This document shows positions 9,088 through 17,416 of a stretch of DNA of 64,000 bases, in pieces. Under the pieces are notes generated by a model. That model searched no databases and was not told where the DNA came from. It worked only from the letters and a program-made list of their open reading frames with translations. A program made the translations under genes and the position numbers. The stretch is from CAVVGZ01 sp963841845 (GTDB lineage: Bacteria; Chloroflexota; Anaerolineae; Anaerolineales; Anaerolineaceae), in NCBI GenBank assembly GCA_963841845.1, contig CAWJEG010000013.1:372001-436000 (forward strand), written 5' to 3'. Each line of letters opens with the position of its first letter. The first letter of the stretch is position 1.

Positions 9088-10288
9088 TCCATTAATTGGT
9101 AAAAATATCATCCTCGGAGTAACTGGATCCATCGCCGCCTATAAAGCAGCCGATCTGGCATCAAAATTCCACCAGGCGGGTGCTCATGTAGATGTTGTCT
9201 TAACCGAAAGTGCCCAACACTTCATTACACCGCTCTCATTTCAATCCGTAACTTCCCGAAAAGCGTATATAGACCAGGATTTATGGGGAGGTGAAGGTCA
9301 TGTTACCCATATTGCTATTGGACATTCTGCTGATCTAATTGTTATCGCACCGGCAAGTGCAAATACCATCGCAAAATTAGCAGCAGGGATTGCCGATAAT
9401 TTGCTTTGTCTCACAGTACTGGCCGGAAATTGCCCGATAATAATCGCCCCAGCCATGGATGGCGGGATGTACTCCAATGTAATTACCCAGGAAAATATAG
9501 AAATCCTTAAAAAAAGAGGTGTCAATTTTATCGGACCTGCTGAGGGGCATCTTGCATCTGGTCTCCTTGGTTTAGGTAGGATGGTCGAACCCTTAGCTAT
9601 CCTCGGAGAAACACGTTATATCCTGGGAAAATCTGGAAGAATGTCCGGGAAAAAAGTAGTAGTCACCGCTGGAGGAACCCAAGAACCCATTGACCCTGTC
9701 CGGGTTATAACAAACCGCTCATCCGGAAAGCAGGGATATGCAATTGCGCAGGCTGCCCTCGATGAAGGAGCGGTTACGACCCTTATCACCACGCCTGTTT
9801 TCCTCAACCCCCCGGTAGGTTGTAAAGTCCTCCAGGTAAAAACCGCTGATGACATGCTTGAAGCTGTTCTGAAAGAATCCAAGGATTGTGATGTACTCAT
9901 CATGGCTGCTGCGGTAGCAGATTTTAAGCCGCATACATCAACCCAAAAAATCAAGAAATCAGATGCCGGAATCTTACTTGAATTGAAACCTACCAGGGAC
10001 ATCCTCATAGAGATCGCAAAATTTCGGGTAAAAAACAAATTCCCCCATCTTGTAATAGGATTCGCTGCAGAAAGCCAAAATCTCATTATTAATGCCACCC
10101 AAAAATTACACAACAAGAATTTGGATCTGATCATCGCCAATGATATTTCTTCCAGCAGCTCTGGTTTTAACGTTGAAACCAACCAGGTAGCTCTGATTTA
10201 TCCGGATGGGAGGGTGGACCAATATCCACTGCTCACCAAAGAGGAAGTTGCAGAGATCATCATTGATAAGGTAGTCGTCTGGTTATGA
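9080..10288 (+). CDS. coaBC: Bifunctional phosphopantothenoylcysteine decarboxylase / synthase
   Basis: The protein makes and then decarboxylates 4'-phosphopantothenoylcysteine, giving 4'-phosphopantetheine for CoA. The N-terminal half is the flavin-dependent decarboxylase (GVTGSIAAYKAADLA, the His in GGEGHVTHIAIG, SANTIAKLAAGIADNLL, and APAMDGGMYSN where many homologues have PAMN). The C-terminal half, from about residue 190, is the synthetase (VVVTAGGTQEPIDPVR followed by ITNRSSGKQGYAIA; later ADFKP). The 402-residue length is typical. It overlaps coaX by 8 nt. The Asp in place of Asn in the PAMN motif is worth noting but may be normal in this group. Confidence 0.95.
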   Translation: MTNPLIGKNIILGVTGSIAAYKAADLASKFHQAGAHVDVVLTESAQHFITPLSFQSVTSRKAYIDQDLWGGEGHVTHIAIGHSADLIVIAPASANTIAKLAAGIADNLLCLTVLAGNCPIIIAPAMDGGMYSNVITQENIEILKKRGVNFIGPAEGHLASGLLGLGRMVEPLAILGETRYILGKSGRMSGKKVVVTAGGTQEPIDPVRVITNRSSGKQGYAIAQAALDEGAVTTLITTPVFLNPPVGCKVLQVKTADDMLEAVLKESKDCDVLIMAAAVADFKPHTSTQKIKKSDAGILLELKPTRDILIEIAKFRVKNKFPHLVIGFAAESQNLIINATQKLHNKNLDLIIANDISSSSSGFNVETNQVALIYPDGRVDQYPLLTKEEVAEIIIDKVVVWL

Positions 10289-10648
10289 TCCAACCAGGAT
10301 CATATAGTCCATAGAATTCAATCAAATTACCCCTTCTCTTTCCTGATAACTCCTTTACAACAATAAATATATTAATTTATCCCATAACTATACGCAATTC
10401 TAATCCGAAATCGGTTACATTTTACAAATTGATTTTTTGGATTTCTATTTTCCTTCCAGGGGAAACTGGATTTATAATTTTGTAACAAATGGACTAAAAA
10501 ATAATGAATGGATATAAGTGCTTTTTACTTTAATAAAAATATATTAAGGATGTTATTTAAAAATAATATGTATACGCAATTAATGCAGTATGATTATCCA
10601 AGGAAATTTCACCAAATAAACCAATATAATTAATGGTTAGGAGTAAAT
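10284..10648. other. AT-rich gap with one short palindrome
   Basis: This gap holds no supportable gene. Directly at the coaBC stop there is a perfect 8-bp palindrome (TATGATCC, 5-nt loop, GGATCATA, 10284-10304) without a T-tract, so it is at best a weak terminator. The remainder is AT-rich. TATAAT at 10624-10629 is a possible -10 for the next gene, but no good -35 is visible. Confidence 0.4.
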
Positions 10649-11872
10649 ATGGTTGTAACCAATAATTCATCAATTAAGTCATTCATGTTATTACTTGTTT
10701 TCGCTGGCGTCCTTATTACCTCTTGTTCATCCAACGCGCCTGTTTCTGAAGCCGAAGTAATTCCATCCATAGAACCGACGTTATCACCAACAGGGACGGC
10801 TACGAACTCACCTTCCCCGACATCAACCCAGATTCCTTCAGCCACTATCATTCCCCAAGCTACCCAAACTCCATATGTTTACGGCCCACAAGGATTTCCA
10901 CCCGAAATTAATCCCCTCACCGGTCTCAAAGTTGATGATCCACAAATTTTTCAGCGCAGGCCCGTCACCATCAAGGTGTCAAATTTTCCCCGGGAAGGTC
11001 GACCTCATGCCGGGTTGTCCGCCGCCGACATTGTTTTTGATTATTCCATCGGCGAAGGGACCAATCGCTTCCTCGCAATATATTATAGTCAGGATGCCCC
11101 TCTTGTTGGACCAATTCGCTCCGGGAGATTGGTAGATGCACAACTTGTACGCTTATATGCGGGTATTCTCGGATATGCTGGGGCAGATCCGACACTTGTT
11201 GATCCTACTATCCAGGATTCTTTAGGCATCCGCGCTATCCCAAAATCGGATGCCACATGTCCAGGCCTTTGTGACCACGGCTTCCCTTCTGTATTCAGCG
11301 TGTTTGCGGATACAAAACAATTTAGTGATTACGCAATCAATGTAGTCGGTACTGGAAATACTCAATACAATCTTGATGGCATGGTGTTTAACTCACAACT
11401 GCCGGATGGAGGTACCCCAGGAGATTTAATCTCTGTCCTGTTCAATTATTACAATCGGGCCGGTTGGCAATATGACCAGAATACAGGGACCTATTTACGA
11501 TGGATCGAAGAAGTGGATGCCGATAACAATATTAAAATGATCCCTTTGGTTGACAGAAATAATAACCAGCAGCTTGGATTCAACAATTTGGTCATTCTTT
11601 TTGCCAATTATAATGAGTATGCGCCTACCCTCCACTCGATTGATATATGGAATAACCCGGATGGCAAACCCGCCATTTTGTTTAGGGATGGAAAAAAATT
11701 TGATATATTCTGGAAAACTACGGATACAGACTTGCCTATCCAATTTTTTCAAACAGATGGATCACCAGTCCCATTCAAGCCCGGTAACAGTTGGATAGTA
11801 ATCGTAGGGGATTCCTCGAGTGTTATAGAGAATGATGCTGGACAATGGAATGTCACTTTCTCAATTCCATAA
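10649..11872 (+). CDS. DUF3048 (YerB-like) lipoprotein
   Basis: A 407-residue predicted lipoprotein. The N-terminal signal ends in a lipobox ITSC with the acylated Cys at residue 26. It is followed by a Thr/Pro/Ser-rich stalk of about 50 residues and then the DUF3048 domain (INPLTGLKVDDPQIFQRRP, VKVSNFPREGRPHAGLS in modified form, ADIVFDYSIGEG and GPIRSGRLVDAQL). The start is supported by a TAGGAG ribosome-binding site 6 nt upstream. It is a paralogue of the protein at 6457-8184, and the pair flanks coaX-coaBC. The function of DUF3048 is not known. Confidence 0.88.
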   Translation: MVVTNNSSIKSFMLLLVFAGVLITSCSSNAPVSEAEVIPSIEPTLSPTGTATNSPSPTSTQIPSATIIPQATQTPYVYGPQGFPPEINPLTGLKVDDPQIFQRRPVTIKVSNFPREGRPHAGLSAADIVFDYSIGEGTNRFLAIYYSQDAPLVGPIRSGRLVDAQLVRLYAGILGYAGADPTLVDPTIQDSLGIRAIPKSDATCPGLCDHGFPSVFSVFADTKQFSDYAINVVGTGNTQYNLDGMVFNSQLPDGGTPGDLISVLFNYYNRAGWQYDQNTGTYLRWIEEVDADNNIKMIPLVDRNNNQQLGFNNLVILFANYNEYAPTLHSIDIWNNPDGKPAILFRDGKKFDIFWKTTDTDLPIQFFQTDGSPVPFKPGNSWIVIVGDSSSVIENDAGQWNVTFSIP

Positions 11873-11880
11873 AAATAATC

Positions 11881-12609
11881 ATGAAAATCCTCGTCCTGTC
11901 TGACATCCATGCCAATATCACCGCACTCAATACCATTCTGGAGGATGCTAATGATTTCGATTTGACATGGTGTCTTGGGGATGTCGTGGGGTATGGTCCT
12001 GACCCAAATGAGTGCATTGAGAGAATTCAGGCTTTACCGAATCTTTCTTGCATAATCGGTAATCACGATGCTGCTGCTCTCGGAACAATTTCAATAGAGA
12101 GTTTCAATCTTGAAGCCAAATTATCAATTTTGTGGCTAAAGTCGCAACTAACACCATCCAATCGTGCATTTCTAGAATCGCTGCCAACCCAGAAAAAGAT
12201 CAATGATGTGCTTCTTGTCCATGGAAGCCCGAGATCTCCGATGTGGGAATACATGATCGATCGTTATATTGCTCATGAGAACTTTAATTATTTTGATCAA
12301 AATTTATGTTTTGTTGGCCACACACACATGCCTGCTGCCTTTGGAAAATTGAATTCTGATGGTGATGTATCATTCAATGTTCTCAGACCAGATGAAACAA
12401 TTCAAATAACAACAAAAACTATCCTCAATCCGGGTTCTGTAGGACAACCGCGGGATCATGACCGCCGGGCATCTTATGGATTTTTTGATACAGAAAATAA
12501 TACCTGGCAGCTGAAACGGATAGAATATGACTTCCAAAGTGTCCAGAAAAGAATAAAGAATGCTGGCTTACCAATCCACCATGCCATACGTTTGGCGTAT
12601 GGGTGGTAA
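11881..12609 (+). CDS. Calcineurin-like metallophosphoesterase (YfcE/MJ0936-like)
   Basis: A 242-residue protein with the complete dinuclear-metal phosphoesterase motif set: LSDIHAN at the N-terminus, GDVVGYGPDPNECI, GNHDAAALG, LVHGSP and VGHTHMPA. Members hydrolyse phosphodiesters or phosphomonoesters; the substrate cannot be read from sequence. I chose the ATG at 11881, which puts the SDIH motif at the very N-terminus. An in-frame start at 11845 would overlap the previous gene and add residues outside the domain. It follows the DUF3048 lipoprotein by 8 nt and is probably in the same transcript. Confidence 0.9.
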   Translation: MKILVLSDIHANITALNTILEDANDFDLTWCLGDVVGYGPDPNECIERIQALPNLSCIIGNHDAAALGTISIESFNLEAKLSILWLKSQLTPSNRAFLESLPTQKKINDVLLVHGSPRSPMWEYMIDRYIAHENFNYFDQNLCFVGHTHMPAAFGKLNSDGDVSFNVLRPDETIQITTKTILNPGSVGQPRDHDRRASYGFFDTENNTWQLKRIEYDFQSVQKRIKNAGLPIHHAIRLAYGW

Positions 12610-12686
12610 TCGTGGAACTTATTGATTGATATTTACGTTTATAAATTATATTCACAATAGGTTTTCAAACGGATGGAGAGGATTAT

Positions 12687-13655
12687 ATGAAGAATAAAAT
12701 TATTGTCCTAATGACCCTATTTACAATCCTGCTCGTATCATGCGCGTCTGCGAATCTTCCCGCAACGAGTAGTTCTGAAGAACAAGTTTACGGCGAAGGA
12801 GCACCAGTCTCACCACTCCCGCCAAGCGATATGGTAGTGAAAGAGATGGAACAGGATTTAATGGCACGCCAGTCCCCGTCTGATGATGAAGCATCCGATC
12901 GAATTGTAATTAAGAACGCCAGTCTGTCAATTGTTGTTGATGATCCTTCTACTACAATGGAAAAAATCAGCCAAATGGCGGAGGATACTGGTGGATTTGT
13001 GGTTAGTTCTAATTTATACAAGGTTTCAAAAGAAGGTGGTTTTGAGGTACCGGAAGGAAATCTCACCATCCGTGTTCCCGCCGAGGTTCTCGATCAAACC
13101 CTTACTGAAATAAAATCACTGGTCGCCAACCCCGATGAAGATGTTCTTTCTGAAAATATTTCCGGAGAGGATGTTACCAGGGAATATACAGATCTCGAAT
13201 CCAGGCTGCGCAATTTGGAGGATACAGAAGCGCAGTTAAAAGAAATCCTGGACCAGGCAAGAACCACTGAAGATGTCATGACGGTTTTTAATCAGCTAAC
13301 CAGTGTCCGTGAGCAAATTGAAATTATCAAAGGTCAAATCCAATATTACGATGAATCGGCTCGGTTATCGGCCATATCCGTAAGTATCCTTGCTTCTGAA
13401 GGGATCCAGCCGCTGACAATTGGTAAGTGGCAGCCATTTGGGATTGTATTGGATGCTCTTCAAGCACTGATAAAAGCCCTTAAATTTCTTGTAAATTCGC
13501 TGATCTGGATCATCCTCTTTTTCCTGCCAATTGCATTGCTAATTATCCTTCCCATATGGCTGATATGGAAAGCAGCTCGTTCAATCTATCGAAAGAGGAA
13601 AAACCGCAAGGAAACCACCCCCGTTATAGAAACCCCAGAGAAAATTGATGAGTGA
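12687..13655 (+). CDS. DUF4349 lipoprotein
   Basis: A 322-residue membrane-linked protein. The signal peptide ends in a lipobox LVSC with Cys19. The DUF4349 domain spans roughly residues 70-235 (RIVIKNASLSIVVDDP near the start, EDTGGFVVSSN, NLTIRVPAEVLDQTL, then a coiled-coil-like region around YTDLESRLRNLEDTEAQLKE). A C-terminal membrane segment (LIWIILFFLPIALLIILPIW) and a basic tail (RKRKNRKE) follow. Both ends are therefore membrane-bound, with the folded part outside the cytoplasm. GGAGAGG lies ahead of the ATG. A terminator follows. The function of the domain is not established. Confidence 0.88.
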   Translation: MKNKIIVLMTLFTILLVSCASANLPATSSSEEQVYGEGAPVSPLPPSDMVVKEMEQDLMARQSPSDDEASDRIVIKNASLSIVVDDPSTTMEKISQMAEDTGGFVVSSNLYKVSKEGGFEVPEGNLTIRVPAEVLDQTLTEIKSLVANPDEDVLSENISGEDVTREYTDLESRLRNLEDTEAQLKEILDQARTTEDVMTVFNQLTSVREQIEIIKGQIQYYDESARLSAISVSILASEGIQPLTIGKWQPFGIVLDALQALIKALKFLVNSLIWIILFFLPIALLIILPIWLIWKAARSIYRKRKNRKETTPVIETPEKIDE

Positions 13656-13688
13656 GCATTAATTTAGAAAACATTACATTGATGGATA

Positions 13689-13719
13689 AAAACAGGCGGT
13701 AACCAATCCGCCTGTTTTT
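13689..13719 (+). terminator. Intrinsic terminator after the DUF4349 gene
   Basis: A perfect 9-bp GC-rich stem (AACAGGCGG with CCGCCTGTT) and an 8-nt loop are followed by T residues. It isolates the DUF4349 gene from dinG. Confidence 0.9.
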
Positions 13720-13734
13720 CTTATATCTCTCGGA

Positions 13735-13743
13735 TGGTATAAT
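13735..13743 (+). promoter_or_regulatory. Extended -10 promoter, apparently leaderless for dinG
   Basis: TGGTATAAT is a perfect extended -10 (TGn-TATAAT). It ends only 6 nt before the GTG start of dinG, so transcription would begin at or next to the start codon. There is no Shine-Dalgarno sequence in the interval and no good -35. Confidence 0.55.
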
Positions 13744-13749
13744 CACTCC

Positions 13750-16545
13750 GTGCCACGTATTGTCTCCATAGATATCGAAACAACTGGATTGGACCCCGAT
13801 CATGATTCCATCATTGAGATTGGGGCAATTTTATTTAATGAGCGCAGGGTTGAAGCCGAATGGTCTTCGCTGATCAATCCTCAACAGCCCATTCCATCTC
13901 CGATCACTGCCCTTACCGGAATCACGAATGATATGGTCCGTAACGCACCAGCAATTGATGATGTAATCGATAACCTGGTGAAATTTGTTGGCACTTACCC
14001 TATTCTTGGCCATAACATTCAATTTGATCTTTCCTTTTTAAGAAAACATAATATTTTTATTTTTAACGATTCTTTAGATACCTATGAAATGGCTTCCGTT
14101 TTGCTGCCAAAAGTCCCCCGTTACAATCTGAAATCACTGGGTCAGGAGTTGGGAATCCTTTTTCCTGCAACTCACAGGGCTCTCGATGATGCCAGGGTAA
14201 CCCATGGTGTGTTTATGAAGTTATGGGAGAAAGCAAAAGTAATTCCTCTGGAATTGGTTCAGGAACTTGTCCAATTTAGCGAATCCTTTGATTGGGGAGG
14301 CTCCTGGGTTTTTTATGAAATGCTTGAACATTCACCCCAACCTCGGACTGGTAATTCCACAAGATTTAAGATCGATTACACACAGTTCCAAAAATGTACC
14401 ATTCCGCTCGAGTACCCGCCCCTTAATCCACAAGAGACACTGGAAAAATTAGATCCTGAAGAAGTAGCTGGTTATCTTGATTATGGGGGAAAGTTTGCCC
14501 AATATTTTATGGGATACGAACACCGTCCAGAGCAAATCGAAATGGTACGGGCAGTTACTGCTGCCTTATCAGAAAGCCAGCACCTGTTAATCGAGGCTGG
14601 TACAGGGGTAGGGAAATCATTTGCGTACCTTGTCCCCGCTGCTTTATGGTCAATAAAAAACCAACACAGGGTTGTAATTTCAACGAATACAATCAATTTG
14701 CAGGAGCAATTGATCACGAAGGATATACCAGATCTTTCCAAAGCACTCGATCTCAACTTGAATACAGCCATTCTGAAAGGTCGCGCCAATTATTTATGCC
14801 CAAGACGCCTCGATATTCTAAGGCAGCGCGGCCCTGAATCCATCGAGCAGCTTCGTGTTCTGGGGAAAATTCTTGTCTGGTTATATGAAGGAGGATGCGG
14901 AGATCGCAATGAGATCAACCTTAATGGTATGGTTGAACGAGAGGTTTGGTCTCGAATTTCTGCAGCCGATGATACATGCCAGGCTGAAAATTGCATTGAA
15001 CGGACAAGCGGTAATTGTCCATTCTATTTAAGCCGTCAAGCCGCACAGAATGCACATTTAATCATCGTCAACCATGCCCTTTTACTGGCAGATGTCGCTA
15101 CTGGAAACCGTGTATTGCCTGATTACAATTATCTAATCGTAGATGAAGGTCATCATATAGAAGCCGCTACAACTGGAGCATTGACCTTCAGAATCACACA
15201 GGGAGAGATCAACAGGCTTTTACATGAACTTGGGGGAACATCCAGCGGTATTCTTGGTTTCTTTCTGCTAAATTTACGAGGGATATTAAATCCTGCTGAG
15301 TACGCCAATCTATATAAACAGGTAAATGGTATTTCCGAACTGGTCTTCCGTCTTGAACATGGCATGAAGGATTTTTTTCTTATCCTGGAAGAATTTCTTG
15401 CTGAACAGCGTGAACATCGTCCGGTAAGTGTATATGGGCAGCAAGAGAGGATAACAGCTGCTACGTGTACCCTGCCATTGTGGTCAAAAGTGGAAATTTC
15501 CTGGGGTGATAACAGAAACATTCTGGACCAATTATCGATCGCAGTAAATCAGCTTCACCAATCTGCGATTAATATCGTAGAGAGAAGTGATGATTTGTTT
15601 GACCTTATCGACCAGCTGGGCGGGATTAAACAGAGATTACAGGAAATGGATGACCGGCTTTCATCCTTTGTGTCCGGACCAAAATCCGATCATATTTATT
15701 GGTTGGATTTAAGCGCGCAAACCAGGACAATGGCCATCAATATAGCCCCCCTCCAAATCGGTCCATTAATGGAAAAATATCTTTGGCACGAAAAAGAAAG
15801 CGTCATATTAACCAGTGCCACATTGACTACTCATGAAGGATTTGACTATATCATCAACAGTCTATTTGCTTCTGATGCATCGACTGTGGCATTAGGATCT
15901 CCATTTGATTATGAGACATCTGCTCTTTTGTATATAACGAATGATATTCCTGAACCAAATCAAGGTCCAGATTATCAGAAATCCGTGGATCAAACAATCA
16001 TCCGGCTGGCGAAAACGGTTGGCGGTCGGATGATGGTTCTCTTCACATCTTATGCCCAGCTAAAAAAAACGTCTCAGAATATTAGTTCAGCTCTTATGGA
16101 TTTAGATATTACCATTTACGAACAGGGTATGGGATCTTCACCCAACATACTGCTCGAAAGCTTTAGGTCATCGGATAAAGCCATCCTCCTCGGAACAAAA
16201 TCTTTTTGGGAAGGTGTTGATATTCCAGGAGAAGCTCTTTCTGTCCTTGTTATTGTAAAACTACCTTTCGATGTACCAAGTGACCCAATCATCGCTGCCC
16301 GATCCGAGCTGTTTGACGATCCATTTAATGAATATAATTTACCAGAGGCCATTCTTCGCTTCAGACAGGGATTTGGTCGGTTAATCCGAACGAAATCCGA
16401 CCGCGGAGTTGTTGTGATTCTGGACAGACGTATCTTAACAAAGCGCTATGGCCGGTCCTTTATTGAATCATTGCCGGAATGCAAAACCCAAATTGGCTCT
16501 CTTCGAGATCTTCCTGGTATTGCTGCCAGATGGTTAAATATTTGA
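13750..16545 (+). CDS. dinG: DinG-type helicase with N-terminal 3'-5' exonuclease domain
   Basis: A 931-residue protein with two parts. Residues 1 to about 165 are a DnaQ-like exonuclease (SIDIETTGLDPDHDSIIEIG, then HNIQFDLSF and HRALDDARVT, giving the DEDD acidic set). From about residue 245 comes an XPD/DinG superfamily-2 helicase (Walker A GTGVGKS, DEGHH, and GFGRLIRTKSDRG as motif VI). Cysteines in NYLCPRR, DDTCQAENC and GNCPFY lie in the iron-sulfur cluster position. This exonuclease-DinG fusion is common in Gram-positive-like bacteria. It acts in DNA repair or R-loop resolution. The GTG start follows an extended -10 so closely that the mRNA is probably leaderless. Confidence 0.93.
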   Translation: MPRIVSIDIETTGLDPDHDSIIEIGAILFNERRVEAEWSSLINPQQPIPSPITALTGITNDMVRNAPAIDDVIDNLVKFVGTYPILGHNIQFDLSFLRKHNIFIFNDSLDTYEMASVLLPKVPRYNLKSLGQELGILFPATHRALDDARVTHGVFMKLWEKAKVIPLELVQELVQFSESFDWGGSWVFYEMLEHSPQPRTGNSTRFKIDYTQFQKCTIPLEYPPLNPQETLEKLDPEEVAGYLDYGGKFAQYFMGYEHRPEQIEMVRAVTAALSESQHLLIEAGTGVGKSFAYLVPAALWSIKNQHRVVISTNTINLQEQLITKDIPDLSKALDLNLNTAILKGRANYLCPRRLDILRQRGPESIEQLRVLGKILVWLYEGGCGDRNEINLNGMVEREVWSRISAADDTCQAENCIERTSGNCPFYLSRQAAQNAHLIIVNHALLLADVATGNRVLPDYNYLIVDEGHHIEAATTGALTFRITQGEINRLLHELGGTSSGILGFFLLNLRGILNPAEYANLYKQVNGISELVFRLEHGMKDFFLILEEFLAEQREHRPVSVYGQQERITAATCTLPLWSKVEISWGDNRNILDQLSIAVNQLHQSAINIVERSDDLFDLIDQLGGIKQRLQEMDDRLSSFVSGPKSDHIYWLDLSAQTRTMAINIAPLQIGPLMEKYLWHEKESVILTSATLTTHEGFDYIINSLFASDASTVALGSPFDYETSALLYITNDIPEPNQGPDYQKSVDQTIIRLAKTVGGRMMVLFTSYAQLKKTSQNISSALMDLDITIYEQGMGSSPNILLESFRSSDKAILLGTKSFWEGVDIPGEALSVLVIVKLPFDVPSDPIIAARSELFDDPFNEYNLPEAILRFRQGFGRLIRTKSDRGVVVILDRRILTKRYGRSFIESLPECKTQIGSLRDLPGIAARWLNI

Positions 16546-17172
16546 TCAATTCTCAGGCAGGGTTTTTGACGATGCTAGATGATGTTCCCTGGGAAAATCA
16601 CTTGCTTCATATGAAGCGATTACGATAACGGCCTGTGTAACATTTCCCCCGGGATTCTTCCAGTTGTGTACAAGACTCCCATCAAAAAGGATCGTATCAC
16701 CGGGTTCCATTGTGAATTTTTCCTGATTGATCTCATACTCGAGAATCCCCCTGAGGCATATTACAAATTCACTTCCAGAATGGATTAATCCGTGCGGGCC
16801 GCTGCTGGCACCTTTATCCAATGTAATTACAAATGCATCCATTTGACCAGAGAAGGATTCACCCCCCAACCCCTCCCATAGTCCACGCATAAATGGGACC
16901 CGAGATCGTTCATTGGCTTTGCAAAAAACAATAGATCGGAGGTCGGGTTGCTCTCTGAAAAACGCAGTGATAGGTACTCCCAGAGCGGTTGATAACTTGG
17001 TCAGCGTGCTGACTGAAGGTGAAGTGAGCCCTCGTTCAATCATGCTCAGAGCATTGGCTGAAAGACCGCTCTGACGTGCCAATGCGCGCATTGAAACACC
17101 TCTTTCATCCCTTAGTTTTCTTAATCGTCCCCCAACATCTACAGATTCTGCTTCATTAACCGGCAACTCCAT
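16546..17172 (-). CDS. XRE-family transcriptional regulator with C-terminal cupin
   Basis: A 208-residue regulator. An N-terminal helix-turn-helix (LRKLRDERGVSMRALARQSG, then SANALSMIERGLTSPS) is followed by a cupin_2 small-molecule-sensing domain (SGPHGLIHSGSEFVICLRG, MEPGDTILFDGSLVHNWKN). This architecture often controls small-molecule metabolism such as amino acid or polyamine use, but the ligand is not readable. It ends exactly where dinG ends (convergent, no gap). It lies downstream of fhs on the same strand, separated by a strong hairpin, so it is likely transcribed on its own. Confidence 0.9.
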   Translation of the reverse strand: MELPVNEAESVDVGGRLRKLRDERGVSMRALARQSGLSANALSMIERGLTSPSVSTLTKLSTALGVPITAFFREQPDLRSIVFCKANERSRVPFMRGLWEGLGGESFSGQMDAFVITLDKGASSGPHGLIHSGSEFVICLRGILEYEINQEKFTMEPGDTILFDGSLVHNWKNPGGNVTQAVIVIASYEASDFPREHHLASSKTLPEN

Positions 17173-17358
17173 TATTTACTCCTTGTGAATCATGGGGATG
17201 GGACAACCTTATGGTCTAAATAAATTATAACCAACAATAATTCCTCTTTCGAAATATATTTGCCTAGCGAATGCTTGCCATATTCCTTCCAAACCAGGAT
17301 CCCAAATCTAAACTGGATTATATCTGGTCAATTTTATGGCTGATAAATTGAATATATA

Positions 17359-17395
17359 AACAACTCCATCCCTCGAAATGAGAGATGGAGTTGTT
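17359..17395 (-). terminator. Terminator-like hairpin after fhs
   Basis: A long stem (AACAACTCCATC with GATGGAGTTGTT, extended by about 3 more near-pairs) encloses a short loop. It lies 22 nt after the fhs stop on the minus strand. The following bases on that strand are T/A-rich but not a clean T-tract. Confidence 0.65.
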
Positions 17396-17416
17396 AATTT
17401 GTCGTGATTTAGTGGT

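Noticed and set aside
9616..10182. A 188-codon open frame on the minus strand inside coaBC
   Set aside because: It lies wholly opposite the well-supported coaBC gene, has Ser/Arg-rich composition typical of an antisense frame and shows no family motif.
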